5,591 nt of DNA from assembly GCA_030679615.1 (NCBI GenBank), contig JAUXSJ010000241.1:1-5591 (forward strand), written 5' to 3'. The stretch's first letter is position 1, and every line of letters begins with the position of its first letter. Shown one piece after another: positions 1-5,591 of this stretch. Both the position numbers and the translations under genes were made by a program. This DNA is from Parachlamydiaceae bacterium (GTDB lineage Bacteria > Chlamydiota > Chlamydiia > Chlamydiales > Parachlamydiaceae). Below the pieces are notes generated by a model that was given only the letters and a program-made list of their open reading frames with translations, was not told the DNA's origin and did no database searches.

Positions 1-60
1 TTTATCTTTGAGTGTGATTTTTAAAGTATTTAACCTTAAATAATTAAATCAATTTACTTT
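1..60. other. AT-rich spacer, nothing recognisable
   Basis: I see no coding frame, hairpin or promoter that I would defend in these bases. They form the low-GC left flank of the repeat module. Confidence 0.5.
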
Positions 61-101
61 AAGCGAGAATCCTTCAGTCCCAACGGGCCGGCATTTCATA
101 G

Positions 102-130
102 CCCAGGTCGAAGCGAAGCGGAGGCCTGGG
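102..130. repeat. Inverted repeat CCCAGG/CCTGGG, central hairpin of the module
   Basis: CCCAGG at 102-107 and CCTGGG at 125-130 are perfect inverted complements. A further G·T and C-G pair can close the loop, leaving about 13 bases containing the imperfect tandem GAAGC-GAAGC. There is no T-run after it, so it is not a convincing terminator; it is better read as the structural core of the repeat. Confidence 0.55.
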
Positions 131-151
131 TAAACGTAAAATAATCATCGA

Positions 152-164
152 GTCCTGAAAGGAC
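152..164. repeat. Short perfect hairpin GTCCT-GAA-AGGAC
   Basis: A five-base-pair perfect stem with a three-base loop. It occupies the same place relative to AGTCC and GGCATTT as the degenerate hairpin at 77-89. Compensated stem sequence in two otherwise similar ends suggests that structure matters more than sequence. Confidence 0.5.
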
Positions 165-201
165 GGCATTTTATGCTTACGCATCAGTTAGTAATAACAA
201 T

Positions 202-221
202 TTTTTTTAACTTAACACCAT
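202..221. repeat. Direct repeat copy 1, T-tract plus AACTTAA-YR-CCAT
   Basis: Seven T followed by AACTTAA, two variable bases, then CCAT. The same 20-base pattern recurs 140 bases downstream at 342-361 with only the two YR bases changed (CA here, TG there). The bases upstream of the T-tract differ between the copies, which sets the left boundary. Confidence 0.6.
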
Positions 222-300
222 TGGGCTCACGCCTGTGGCTACATGCTTTCGCCGCATTCGCGGCTTTTTCCTCAGTGTTCTATGTGTTCCCAGTGGTTAA
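222..300. repeat. Second GC-rich repeat module between the direct repeats
   Basis: Bases 221-270 contain 29 G+C of 50. The block holds a GGGCTCACGCC stretch, a GCCGC/GCGGC hairpin, and then a run of related short words (CAGTGTTC, TATGTGTTCC, CAGTGG) ending in GGTTAA. It carries no open reading frame of note. I recall similar blocks as intergenic dispersed repeats in other environmental bacterial genomes, but could not check this. The exact right edge is uncertain. Confidence 0.4.
251..269 (+). terminator. Terminator-like hairpin with T5
   Basis: GCCGC (251-255), loop ATTC, GCGGC (260-264), then five T at 265-269. This is the form of a rho-independent terminator on the plus strand. It could end a transcript from a gene left of the window and so insulate lon. 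Against this, the stem is only five base pairs and it sits inside a repeat module, so the likeness may be incidental. Confidence 0.35.
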
Positions 301-341
301 TTTTTACGCCATTGTCACTTAAGTCTCAATTGATAATAATG

Positions 342-361
342 TTTTTTTAACTTAATGCCAT
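342..361. repeat. Direct repeat copy 2, T-tract plus AACTTAA-YR-CCAT
   Basis: Second copy of the repeat at 202-221. The 14 bases of T7-AACTTAA and the terminal CCAT are identical. The two copies bracket the GC-rich block at 222-300. A third, weaker CCATT word preceded by TACG lies at 305-313, suggesting a repeated boundary word in this family. Confidence 0.55.
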
Positions 362-390
362 ATAGGAAGATGAAAAATTGATTGTTTTAG

Positions 391-619
391 TCATGTAAAT
401 TGAAGATAGAAAGGACATTTATAAATAAGGTTCAAGCTATCCTTTGGTTTAATTTCAATAGGCTTCTTAATTGTAGTCGTAAAAAAATTCCCATTTGAAC
501 TTTGAATCGCAATAGTTCGAACAGGAATTGTTTTTATCGACTATATGCTTTCGTGAAATCTTCCCCTCATCTATAATTCTCATGTCTCCCAAAAAACAAT
601 AAATCTTAGGTATTGAATG
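391..619 (-). pseudogene. Possible frameshifted remnant of a small protein gene
   Basis: Two minus-strand frames join into one protein-like reading. The first is open from 619 and has an ATG at 583-581. It reads MRIIDEGKISRKHIVD, then shifts into unlikely sequence and stops at 469-467. The second frame is open from 540 to a stop at 393-391, without an ATG, and reads TIPVRTIAIQSSNG and KKPIEIKPKDSLNLIYK among its segments. Removing one A from the A5 run at 535-531 would join them into about 63 residues from the ATG. I do not recognise the product. The alternating polar/hydrophobic pattern suggests beta strands. The open frame also extends upstream of the ATG to 619, so the original start may be lost. 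It overlaps the probable lon promoter, which argues against a working gene. It could be chance; AT-rich spacer rarely gives such balanced composition. Confidence 0.25.
549..577 (+). promoter_or_regulatory. Probable lon promoter (TATAAT -10)
   Basis: A perfect TATAAT lies at 572-577. The best -35 at 17-base spacing is TTTCGT (549-554), a poor match to TTGACA, and there is no TG extension. Transcription would start near 584, giving a leader of about 33 bases before the lon ATG. No CIRCE-type inverted repeat (the HrcA heat-shock operator) is visible between here and the start codon. Confidence 0.45.
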
Positions 620-3115
620 TCAGAATACGACGATTCTTCTTTTGAAAAAGAATTAGAAAATGAAATCATTTTTTCACTAGAAAATATGGCGGCAGGAACT
701 GAAAAAATCATGGAAGCTCCTCCTAAAGATCTTTTTATTGTACCCATAATTAGAAGGCCTTTTTTTCCTGGAATGGCTGCACCACTTGTGATTGAGCCAG
801 GTCCTTATTATGATGCAATAAAAAAAATTGCAAAATCAAAACATAAATTCATTGGTCTAATCTTAAGTAAAAAAGATAATGCCAATGTCTATGATATTAC
901 TTTTGATGATCTTCATCACATGGGTGTTCTCGCTCGTATTCTACGCGTTATTCCAATGGAACAGGGCGGAGCTCAAATTGTTTTGAATATGGAAAAAAGA
1001 TTCGAAATTGAAGTACCTAAACCTGATTCAAAAGTTCTTTTTGCTCAAGTTAAGTATTTTGAAGATGATCCTGTGTTAACTCTCGATCTAAAAGCCTACG
1101 CGATTAGTATCATTTCTACAATAAAGGAACTTTTAAAACTAAACCCCTTATTTAAAGAAGAATTACAAATTTTTCTTGGTCATTCAGATTTTACCGAACC
1201 AGGAAAATTAGCCGATTTTTCTGTCGCTTTAACAACTGCCACTAGAGAAGAACTTCAGGATGTTTTAGAGACATTGGATATTCCAAGTCGTATTGAAAAA
1301 GCTTTGATTTTATTAAAAAAAGAGCTGGATATTAGTATCCTACAAAATGACATTAACAAAAAAATTGAAGCGACAATTAATAAAAGCCAAAAAGATTATT
1401 TTCTTCGAGAACAATTAAAAGCGATAAAAAAAGAATTAGGTCTTGAACGTGATGATAAATCTTTAGATCGCGAAAAATTTGAATCGCGTTTAAAAGATAA
1501 AATGGTTCCTCCAGATATTATGAAAGTAATTCAGGATGAATTAGAAAAATTAAGTGTCATTGAAACGCAATCTTCTGAGTATAATCTCACAAGGAATTAC
1601 CTCGATTGGCTAACAATAACTCCTTGGGGTGTATTTACAGAAGAGCATTATCAATTAGAAACAGCTAGTAAAATTTTAAATCATGATCATTATGGCCTTG
1701 AGGATGTAAAAAAACGGATTTTGGAATTTATTAGCGTTGGAAAATTGAGCGGAGGAATTAAAGGAAGTATTATTTGTTTAGTAGGTCCTCCTGGTGTCGG
1801 AAAAACCAGTATTGGAAAAAGCATTGCTCGTGCTTTAAATCGTAAATTTTATCGATTTTCTGTAGGTGGAATGCGTGATGAAGCTGAAATTAAAGGTCAC
1901 CGTCGTACCTATGTAGGCGCTATGCCTGGAAAAATGATTCAAGCATTAAAATATTGCCAAACAATGAATCCTGTGATCATGTTGGACGAAGTGGACAAAA
2001 TGGGGAGAAGTTTTCAGGGAGACCCAGCATCTGCTCTTTTAGAAGTGTTGGATCCGGAACAAAATTCAGAATTTCTTGATCATTATCTAGATGTTCGTTG
2101 CGATCTTTCTAATGTCCTATTCATTGTCACAGCGAATGTCTTAGATACGATTCCAGATGCCTTAAGGGATCGTATGGAAGTTCTTCGTCTTTCCGGTTAT
2201 ATCATGCAGGAAAAAATGGAGATTGCTAAAAAATATTTAATTCCAAGGCATCGCAAAGAAATGGGTTTAAAAGCAACGGATATTGCATTTACCTCATCAG
2301 GGCTAAAGACAATCATAAATGGTTATGCACGTGAAGCAGGGGTGCGTCAATTTGAAAATGCTATTAAAAAAGTCATGCGAAAATTAGCCATGGAAATTGT
2401 AAGCAAACAGCAAAGAGACGAGCAGCTAAATAAAGATAAGAAAAAGAGCAAAAAAACATCTTTACCCCAGCCAAATAAGACAACAATTGATGAAGCAACT
2501 GTTAAAGACTATCTTGGAAAACCGATCTTTTTAAGTGATAGCTTTTATGATGAAAATCCTGTTGGAGTTTGTACAGGATTGGCATGGACGGCGATGGGGG
2601 GGGCGACACTTTATATTGAATCCATAAAAATTCCTGGTGAAAAGACTTCGATGAAATTGACAGGTCAAGCTGGAGATGTCATGAAAGAATCTTCACAAAT
2701 TGCTTGGAGTTATTTACATGGAGCGATTCGTCATTATGCACCTGAATATACTTTTTTCGAAAAACAAGAAGTGCACATGCATATTCCTGAAGGGGCTATT
2801 CCTAAAGATGGTCCATCGGCTGGAATCACGATGGTCACTTCATTACTATCTTTATTGATGAACACTCCGGTTTTAGATAAATTGGGAATGACTGGGGAGC
2901 TTACATTAACAGGTAAGGTTTTACCTATTGGTGGTGTAAAAGAAAAAGTGATATCCGCAAAGCGTTCAGGATTAAAAACTTTGATTTTTCCGAAAGCAAA
3001 TTTGCGCGATTATGAAGAAGAGCTTCCCGAAAATATCCGGAAAGGTTTGACAATTCATTTTGTTGATCATTATGATGAAGTTTTTGCAATTGCTTTTCCT
3101 AAAAAGAGATCATAA
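617..3115 (+). CDS. lon: ATP-dependent Lon protease
   Basis: LonA-type AAA+ serine protease (832 aa) that unfolds and degrades damaged and regulatory proteins in the cytoplasm, normally as a hexamer. An acidic N-terminal extension (1-35) precedes the substrate-binding LON domain (about 38-240, with FFPGM at 49-53). A helical coiled-coil region follows (about 240-345). The AAA+ module has Walker A GPPGVGKTS (390-398), Walker B VIMLDE (453-458), sensor-1 Asn507, a probable arginine finger Arg519 and sensor-2 EAGVR (573-577). The protease domain has catalytic Ser734 in PKDGPSAG and Lys777 in GGVKEK, 43 residues apart as in E. coli Lon. All key residues are present. A lysine-rich linker (about 598-622) between the AAA+ and protease domains is longer than in E. 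coli. The start has a weak AGG at 608-610. The stop overlaps the next start by one base. An eight-G tract lies at 2596-2603. Confidence 0.97.
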   Translation: MSEYDDSSFEKELENEIIFSLENMAAGTEKIMEAPPKDLFIVPIIRRPFFPGMAAPLVIEPGPYYDAIKKIAKSKHKFIGLILSKKDNANVYDITFDDLHHMGVLARILRVIPMEQGGAQIVLNMEKRFEIEVPKPDSKVLFAQVKYFEDDPVLTLDLKAYAISIISTIKELLKLNPLFKEELQIFLGHSDFTEPGKLADFSVALTTATREELQDVLETLDIPSRIEKALILLKKELDISILQNDINKKIEATINKSQKDYFLREQLKAIKKELGLERDDKSLDREKFESRLKDKMVPPDIMKVIQDELEKLSVIETQSSEYNLTRNYLDWLTITPWGVFTEEHYQLETASKILNHDHYGLEDVKKRILEFISVGKLSGGIKGSIICLVGPPGVGKTSIGKSIARALNRKFYRFSVGGMRDEAEIKGHRRTYVGAMPGKMIQALKYCQTMNPVIMLDEVDKMGRSFQGDPASALLEVLDPEQNSEFLDHYLDVRCDLSNVLFIVTANVLDTIPDALRDRMEVLRLSGYIMQEKMEIAKKYLIPRHRKEMGLKATDIAFTSSGLKTIINGYAREAGVRQFENAIKKVMRKLAMEIVSKQQRDEQLNKDKKKSKKTSLPQPNKTTIDEATVKDYLGKPIFLSDSFYDENPVGVCTGLAWTAMGGATLYIESIKIPGEKTSMKLTGQAGDVMKESSQIAWSYLHGAIRHYAPEYTFFEKQEVHMHIPEGAIPKDGPSAGITMVTSLLSLLMNTPVLDKLGMTGELTLTGKVLPIGGVKEKVISAKRSGLKTLIFPKANLRDYEEELPENIRKGLTIHFVDHYDEVFAIAFPKKRS

Positions 3116-3630
3116 TGACAAATACAATTATACCTGAAACCTTGTGGTCGACTGTTTATCAAAAAAAAGTGATTCATCCGGATCAATTAATCACAAGGGT
3201 GGGTGAATTAAAACAAAAAGAAAAAAAGATTGTCACATTAAATGGTTCATTTGATTTACTTCATGCAGGGCATCTTCAAATTATTTATGAAGCTTCTTTG
3301 CAGGGTGATGTTCTCATTTTGGCTTTGAATTCAGATGAATCCATTAAGAAATATAAAAGTCCTTCTCGACCTATTATCCCATTATGTTATCGAATGGAAA
3401 TGATGGCTGCTTTAGAGTTTGTGGATTATGTCACTTATTTTGATGAGACAGATCCTCGATCCTTATTAAAAAAGATTCGACCTCATGTTCATGTAAATGG
3501 AACTGAATATGGTGAAAATTGTATTGAAGCTTCTACTGTCATTGAAGGAGGCGGAAAAATACATATCGTTAACCTTATTCCGGGGCTTTCAACTTCATCA
3601 ATCATTGCAAAAATTAAACTAGAGGAATAA
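3115..3630 (+). CDS. Stand-alone HldE C-terminal-type nucleotidyltransferase (probable heptose-1-phosphate adenylyltransferase)
   Basis: A 171-residue cytidylyltransferase-like Rossmann protein resembling the C-terminal (RfaE domain II) half of HldE. That enzyme adenylylates D-glycero-beta-D-manno-heptose 1-phosphate to the ADP-sugar used for LPS core. After a short lead helix comes NGSFDLLHAGH (43-53) with the nucleotide-binding HxGH (His50-His53). LNSDESIKKYK (71-81) with SRPI, ALEFVDYV (99-106) and STSSII (159-164) also match the family pattern. No sugar-kinase domain is present, so it is the single-domain form. One departure: the usual KGGDY-like segment is NGTEY at 128-132, so the substrate may differ. 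A different phosphosugar or polyol-phosphate nucleotidyltransferase is possible. The start codon overlaps the lon stop (TAATG), with a weak AGAG at 3105-3108, indicating coupling to lon. Confidence 0.8.
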   Translation: MTNTIIPETLWSTVYQKKVIHPDQLITRVGELKQKEKKIVTLNGSFDLLHAGHLQIIYEASLQGDVLILALNSDESIKKYKSPSRPIIPLCYRMEMMAALEFVDYVTYFDETDPRSLLKKIRPHVHVNGTEYGENCIEASTVIEGGGKIHIVNLIPGLSTSSIIAKIKLEE

Positions 3631-3632
3631 TC

Positions 3633-4568
3633 ATGACAATGGATATGAGTTCAGTTCCTCCTCCTTTTCCTGAAATTAATTCTTCTGTTAACTCTCCTAA
3701 AAAAAAGTTTATTTCCTGGGAAAAACAACCCATGGGCTGGGTTACAAAATCATTATTGATCGTCTGTTGCTTGCTTTTGTTTTTTGTCCAAATTCAATCT
3801 CAAAAATATCCTCAAAGTGTTAAATCATTAGGTCTTTTTTCATCACCTTTTGAAAGAGCCTTACTTTTTGATGATCCATTATTTTTGCAATATCTTGATG
3901 AATATTTGACTTTATATGGATTGGATGGACTGCAAGAAGGGACTCGAGTTCCTTCTGGAGCCAATCAATTGATTGATAAAATGGAAAATACTCCTTATTG
4001 GAAAGGGCTTTATTCCTTACTTGTTAATGATGATTGGGAAGAAATAAAGCAAAAAGTTCATGAAACACCCATGTTTGAAAAAATCCAACAAGGAGAAGTG
4101 TGGCGTTTTGTTTCCCCTTGTCTTCTCCATGCTGATATTTTTCATTTATTATTTAACATGTTGTGGTTGTTGGTATTAGGGAAACAGATCGAACAACGAT
4201 TGAAAGCAGGTCGATATCTTATTTTTATTATATTAGTTGGGGCATTTTCCAATACGATTCAATACTTAATGACGGGACCAAATTTTGTTGGTTTTTCTGG
4301 GGTTTTATGCGGTATGCTGGCCTTCATTTGGGTAAGACAAAAAAATGCGCCTTGGGAAGGTTATCATTTGGATCGAATGACGCTTATTTTTATGTTTGTA
4401 TATATCCTAGGTATGGCAGGTCTTCAATTGATTACATTTTTATTTGAAAAAACTTTTCAAATGGATTTTTCAACAAATATTGCAAATACAGCTCATTTAA
4501 TGGGAGGAATCGCTGGATATTTTCTTGGGAAATTTTCTTTCTTTAGTTGGAGGCAAGAACTGTCATGA
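3633..4568 (+). CDS. Rhomboid-family intramembrane serine protease
   Basis: A 311-residue membrane protein with the full rhomboid catalytic set. Likely membrane segments are about 38-54, 167-186, 194-212, 217-235, 249-271 and 285-303. Ser222 in GFSG at the start of segment 4 and His288 in the last segment form the catalytic dyad. Trp157-Arg158, His166 and His171-x3-Asn175 match the E. coli GlpG positions WR, H145, H150 and N154 with the same spacing. Rhomboids cut transmembrane substrates within the membrane; the substrate here is unknown. The loop between segments 1 and 2 (about 55-155) is roughly 100 residues, much longer than in GlpG, and rich in charged and aromatic residues. A Pro-rich cytoplasmic N-terminus (1-35) contains KKK. 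AGAGGA at 3621-3626 supports the start; in-frame ATGs at 3639 and 3645 are alternatives. It begins two bases after the previous stop and overlaps rnz by ATGA. Confidence 0.9.
   Translation: MTMDMSSVPPPFPEINSSVNSPKKKFISWEKQPMGWVTKSLLIVCCLLLFFVQIQSQKYPQSVKSLGLFSSPFERALLFDDPLFLQYLDEYLTLYGLDGLQEGTRVPSGANQLIDKMENTPYWKGLYSLLVNDDWEEIKQKVHETPMFEKIQQGEVWRFVSPCLLHADIFHLLFNMLWLLVLGKQIEQRLKAGRYLIFIILVGAFSNTIQYLMTGPNFVGFSGVLCGMLAFIWVRQKNAPWEGYHLDRMTLIFMFVYILGMAGLQLITFLFEKTFQMDFSTNIANTAHLMGGIAGYFLGKFSFFSWRQELS
4549..4553 (+). promoter_or_regulatory. Ribosome binding site deciding the rnz start
   Basis: GGAGG inside the last codons of the rhomboid gene, 11 bases before the ATG at 4565. It favours that ATG over the in-frame TTG at 4547, which lies upstream of this site and would add six non-family residues. 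Confidence 0.6.
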
Positions 4569-5500
4569 GTCGTGATCTCACTATTTTAGGATGTTCGAGT
4601 CAGCAACCTACTCGATATAGAAATCATGGGGCCTATTTGTTGCGGTGGAATAATGAAGGCTTATTATTTGACCCAGGAGAAGGAACGCAACGTCAATTTA
4701 TATTTGCGAATATCGCTCCTACTTGTGTGACACGAATTTTCATTTCTCATTTTCATGGAGATCATTGTTTAGGATTGGGATCGATGTTGATGAGACTTAA
4801 TCTAGATCAAGTTCCACAAACAATTCATTGTTATTTTCCAGCAAGTGGACAAAGGTACTTTGATCGCTTAAGGTATTGTGCGATTTATCATGACCGATTA
4901 AAAGTCGTCGAGCATCCTGTTGCTCATTCAGGATTAGTTGAAGATGATGGTGCATTTAGGATTGAAGCAGCATTTTTAGAGCATGGTGTTGATAATATTG
5001 GTTGGAGAATATCAGAACACAATAGTCGAAAATTTGAGGATGAAAAACTGGATGCTTTTGGAATAAAGGGCTTATTAGTAAAAGAATTGTTAGCGAATGG
5101 AAAAGTTGAAGTTAATCAAAAAGTCGTCACTCTTGAAGATGTAAGCTGGATTCGTAAAGGAGATGTTTTTGCTTATGTTGTTGACACGCTTCCATGTCAA
5201 AATGCAATTGATATTTCAAGGGACGCTACGATGTTAATGTGTGAGAGTACTTATTTAAATGAAGATAGAGACTTAGCGCGTCGACATAACCATTTAACAG
5301 CTGAACAAGCTGCTTTGATCGCAAGAGAGGCAGGAGCAAAGGAACTTATTTTAACTCATTTTTCAGCACGGTATCTTAATTTAAAGGCATTTGAAACAGA
5401 AGCACGAAAAATTTTCCCAAATACATTTATTGCTGACGATTTTTTGACTTTTCAATTTAAAAAAACTTTTGAGCCATTTAAGCCCTTTTATAAGATTTAA
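4565..5500 (+). CDS. rnz: Ribonuclease Z (tRNA 3' endonuclease)
   Basis: Metallo-beta-lactamase-fold zinc enzyme (311 aa, close to the usual bacterial length) that removes the 3' trailer from tRNA precursors in the cytoplasm. LGCSSQQPTRYRN (8-20) and LLFDPGEGTQRQ (33-44) are the typical RNase Z N-terminal blocks. Predicted metal ligands are all present: His62, His64, Asp66 and His67 in HFHGDH, His140, Asp207 in VVDT, and His265 in LTHFSARY; His243 in the HLTAEQAA block is also conserved. The tRNA-binding arm region (about 150-200) is divergent: FGIKGLLVKEL replaces the usual glycine/proline-rich PPGP segment, and VVDT replaces SGDT. Two arylsulfatase- or hydrolase-type names have been given to relatives of this family, but the LTHxSxRY block fits RNase Z best. 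The start overlaps the rhomboid stop as ATGA, so translation is probably coupled. Confidence 0.93.
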   Translation: MSRDLTILGCSSQQPTRYRNHGAYLLRWNNEGLLFDPGEGTQRQFIFANIAPTCVTRIFISHFHGDHCLGLGSMLMRLNLDQVPQTIHCYFPASGQRYFDRLRYCAIYHDRLKVVEHPVAHSGLVEDDGAFRIEAAFLEHGVDNIGWRISEHNSRKFEDEKLDAFGIKGLLVKELLANGKVEVNQKVVTLEDVSWIRKGDVFAYVVDTLPCQNAIDISRDATMLMCESTYLNEDRDLARRHNHLTAEQAALIAREAGAKELILTHFSARYLNLKAFETEARKIFPNTFIADDFLTFQFKKTFEPFKPFYKI

Positions 5501-5591
5501 ATGTATATTAAAGCTTGTTATCAATTTTTAGAGTATTTTCGAATTATCAAAAATTGTTCAGAGCACACGATTAGGAATTATTCTATTGATT
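5501..5591 (+). CDS. xerC: Tyrosine recombinase XerC/XerD, N-terminal fragment
   Basis: Only the first 30 codons are inside the window; the gene runs off the right edge. The residues fit the start of the SAM-like core-binding domain of Xer recombinases: FLEYF at 9-13, then CSEHTIRNYSID at 19-30, matching the family pattern S-x-x-T-I-x-x-Y. The catalytic domain (Arg, His, Tyr) lies outside, so activity cannot be judged. Xer recombinases resolve chromosome dimers at dif. I choose XerC over XerD only because I recall xerC in this place beside lon and rnz in Chlamydia. The ATG follows the rnz stop directly and in the same frame, with no clear ribosome binding site, so translation probably depends on ribosomes finishing rnz. 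No other Met occurs in the visible part. Confidence 0.75.
   Translation, partial: MYIKACYQFLEYFRIIKNCSEHTIRNYSID

Larger units (their letters stand above)
61..180. repeat. GC-rich hairpin repeat module (REP-like)
   Basis: Bases 61-130 contain 43 G+C of 70, far above the AT-rich surroundings. The module is built from hairpins. CCC/GGG pairs around AAC at 79-87. CCCAGG (102-107) pairs with CCTGGG (125-130), extendable by about two inner pairs around a purine-rich loop. GTCCT (152-156) pairs with AGGAC (160-164) around GAA. The first and last hairpins sit in the same frame, AGTCC-N9-GGCATTT, at 76-96 and 151-171, so the module has two parallel ends 75 bases apart. From memory, sequences like this are dispersed repeats in environmental chlamydiae and planctomycetes. 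Mobilisation by a REP-associated (IS200-like) transposase is an inference; no transposase is in the window. Confidence 0.6.

Noticed and set aside
76..171. CRISPR-like array
   Set aside because: Only two AGTCC-N9-GGCATTT units with no third repeat; the interval contains its own hairpin and no cas gene is present.
400..425. Promoter from TTGAAG (400-405) and TATAAA (420-425)
   Set aside because: The 14-base spacing is too short, and any transcript would still have to cross nearly 200 bases to lon, which has a better TATAAT close by.
428..522. T-arm-like words GGTTCAAGC and GTTCGAAC suggesting a tRNA
   Set aside because: No acceptor stem, D-arm or anticodon arm can be laid out around either word.
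3100..3640. Terminators or internal promoters at the lon/nucleotidyltransferase and nucleotidyltransferase/rhomboid junctions
   Set aside because: The junctions are an overlap and a two-base gap, with no hairpin-plus-T-run and no room for a dedicated promoter outside coding sequence.
4163..4447. A 94-codon open frame on the plus strand inside the rhomboid gene
   Set aside because: It lies wholly within the rhomboid catalytic core in another frame and its translation has no family features; the rhomboid frame carries all the conserved motifs.
4547..4564. Upstream TTG start adding six residues to RNase Z
   Set aside because: GGAGG at 4549-4553 lies after this TTG and points to the ATG at 4565; RNase Z proteins begin close to the LGCSS/LGTSS strand.

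Overview
The window looks like chromosomal DNA of an AT-rich environmental chlamydia, closest in character to Protochlamydia/Parachlamydia. Three things suggest this. The coding DNA is AT-rich. The genes lon, an RNase Z and xerC lie next to each other in the same direction, an order I recall from Chlamydia (not checked here). The upstream spacer holds dispersed-repeat modules of a kind I associate with environmental chlamydiae and planctomycetes. The assignment is an inference from memory, with no search behind it.

Layout. Bases 1-616 hold no intact gene. Bases 1-60 are featureless and AT-rich. Bases 61-300 are a mosaic of GC-rich, hairpin-forming repeat modules, including one terminator-like hairpin at 251-269. 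Two copies of a T-tract direct repeat lie at 202-221 and 342-361. Bases 391-619, read on the minus strand, look like a decayed small protein gene broken by one frameshift. A probable lon promoter (TATAAT at 572-577) follows.

From 617 to the right edge there is one packed plus-strand gene series: lon (ATP-dependent protease), a stand-alone HldE C-terminal-type nucleotidyltransferase, a rhomboid intramembrane protease, rnz (tRNA 3' processing) and the first 30 codons of a XerC/XerD-type tyrosine recombinase. Gene junctions are a 1-base overlap, a 2-base gap, a 4-base ATGA overlap and a 0-base gap. No terminator is visible between genes, so co-transcription and translational coupling are likely.

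The genes do not form one pathway. They are housekeeping functions: cytoplasmic proteolysis, sugar-nucleotide synthesis probably for the envelope, membrane proteolysis, tRNA maturation and chromosome dimer resolution. I see no clear new defence or mobile system. The points most worth a second look are the repeat mosaic, the frameshifted minus-strand remnant, an eight-G tract inside lon, the rhomboid with a very large first loop, and departures from usual motifs in the nucleotidyltransferase and RNase Z.
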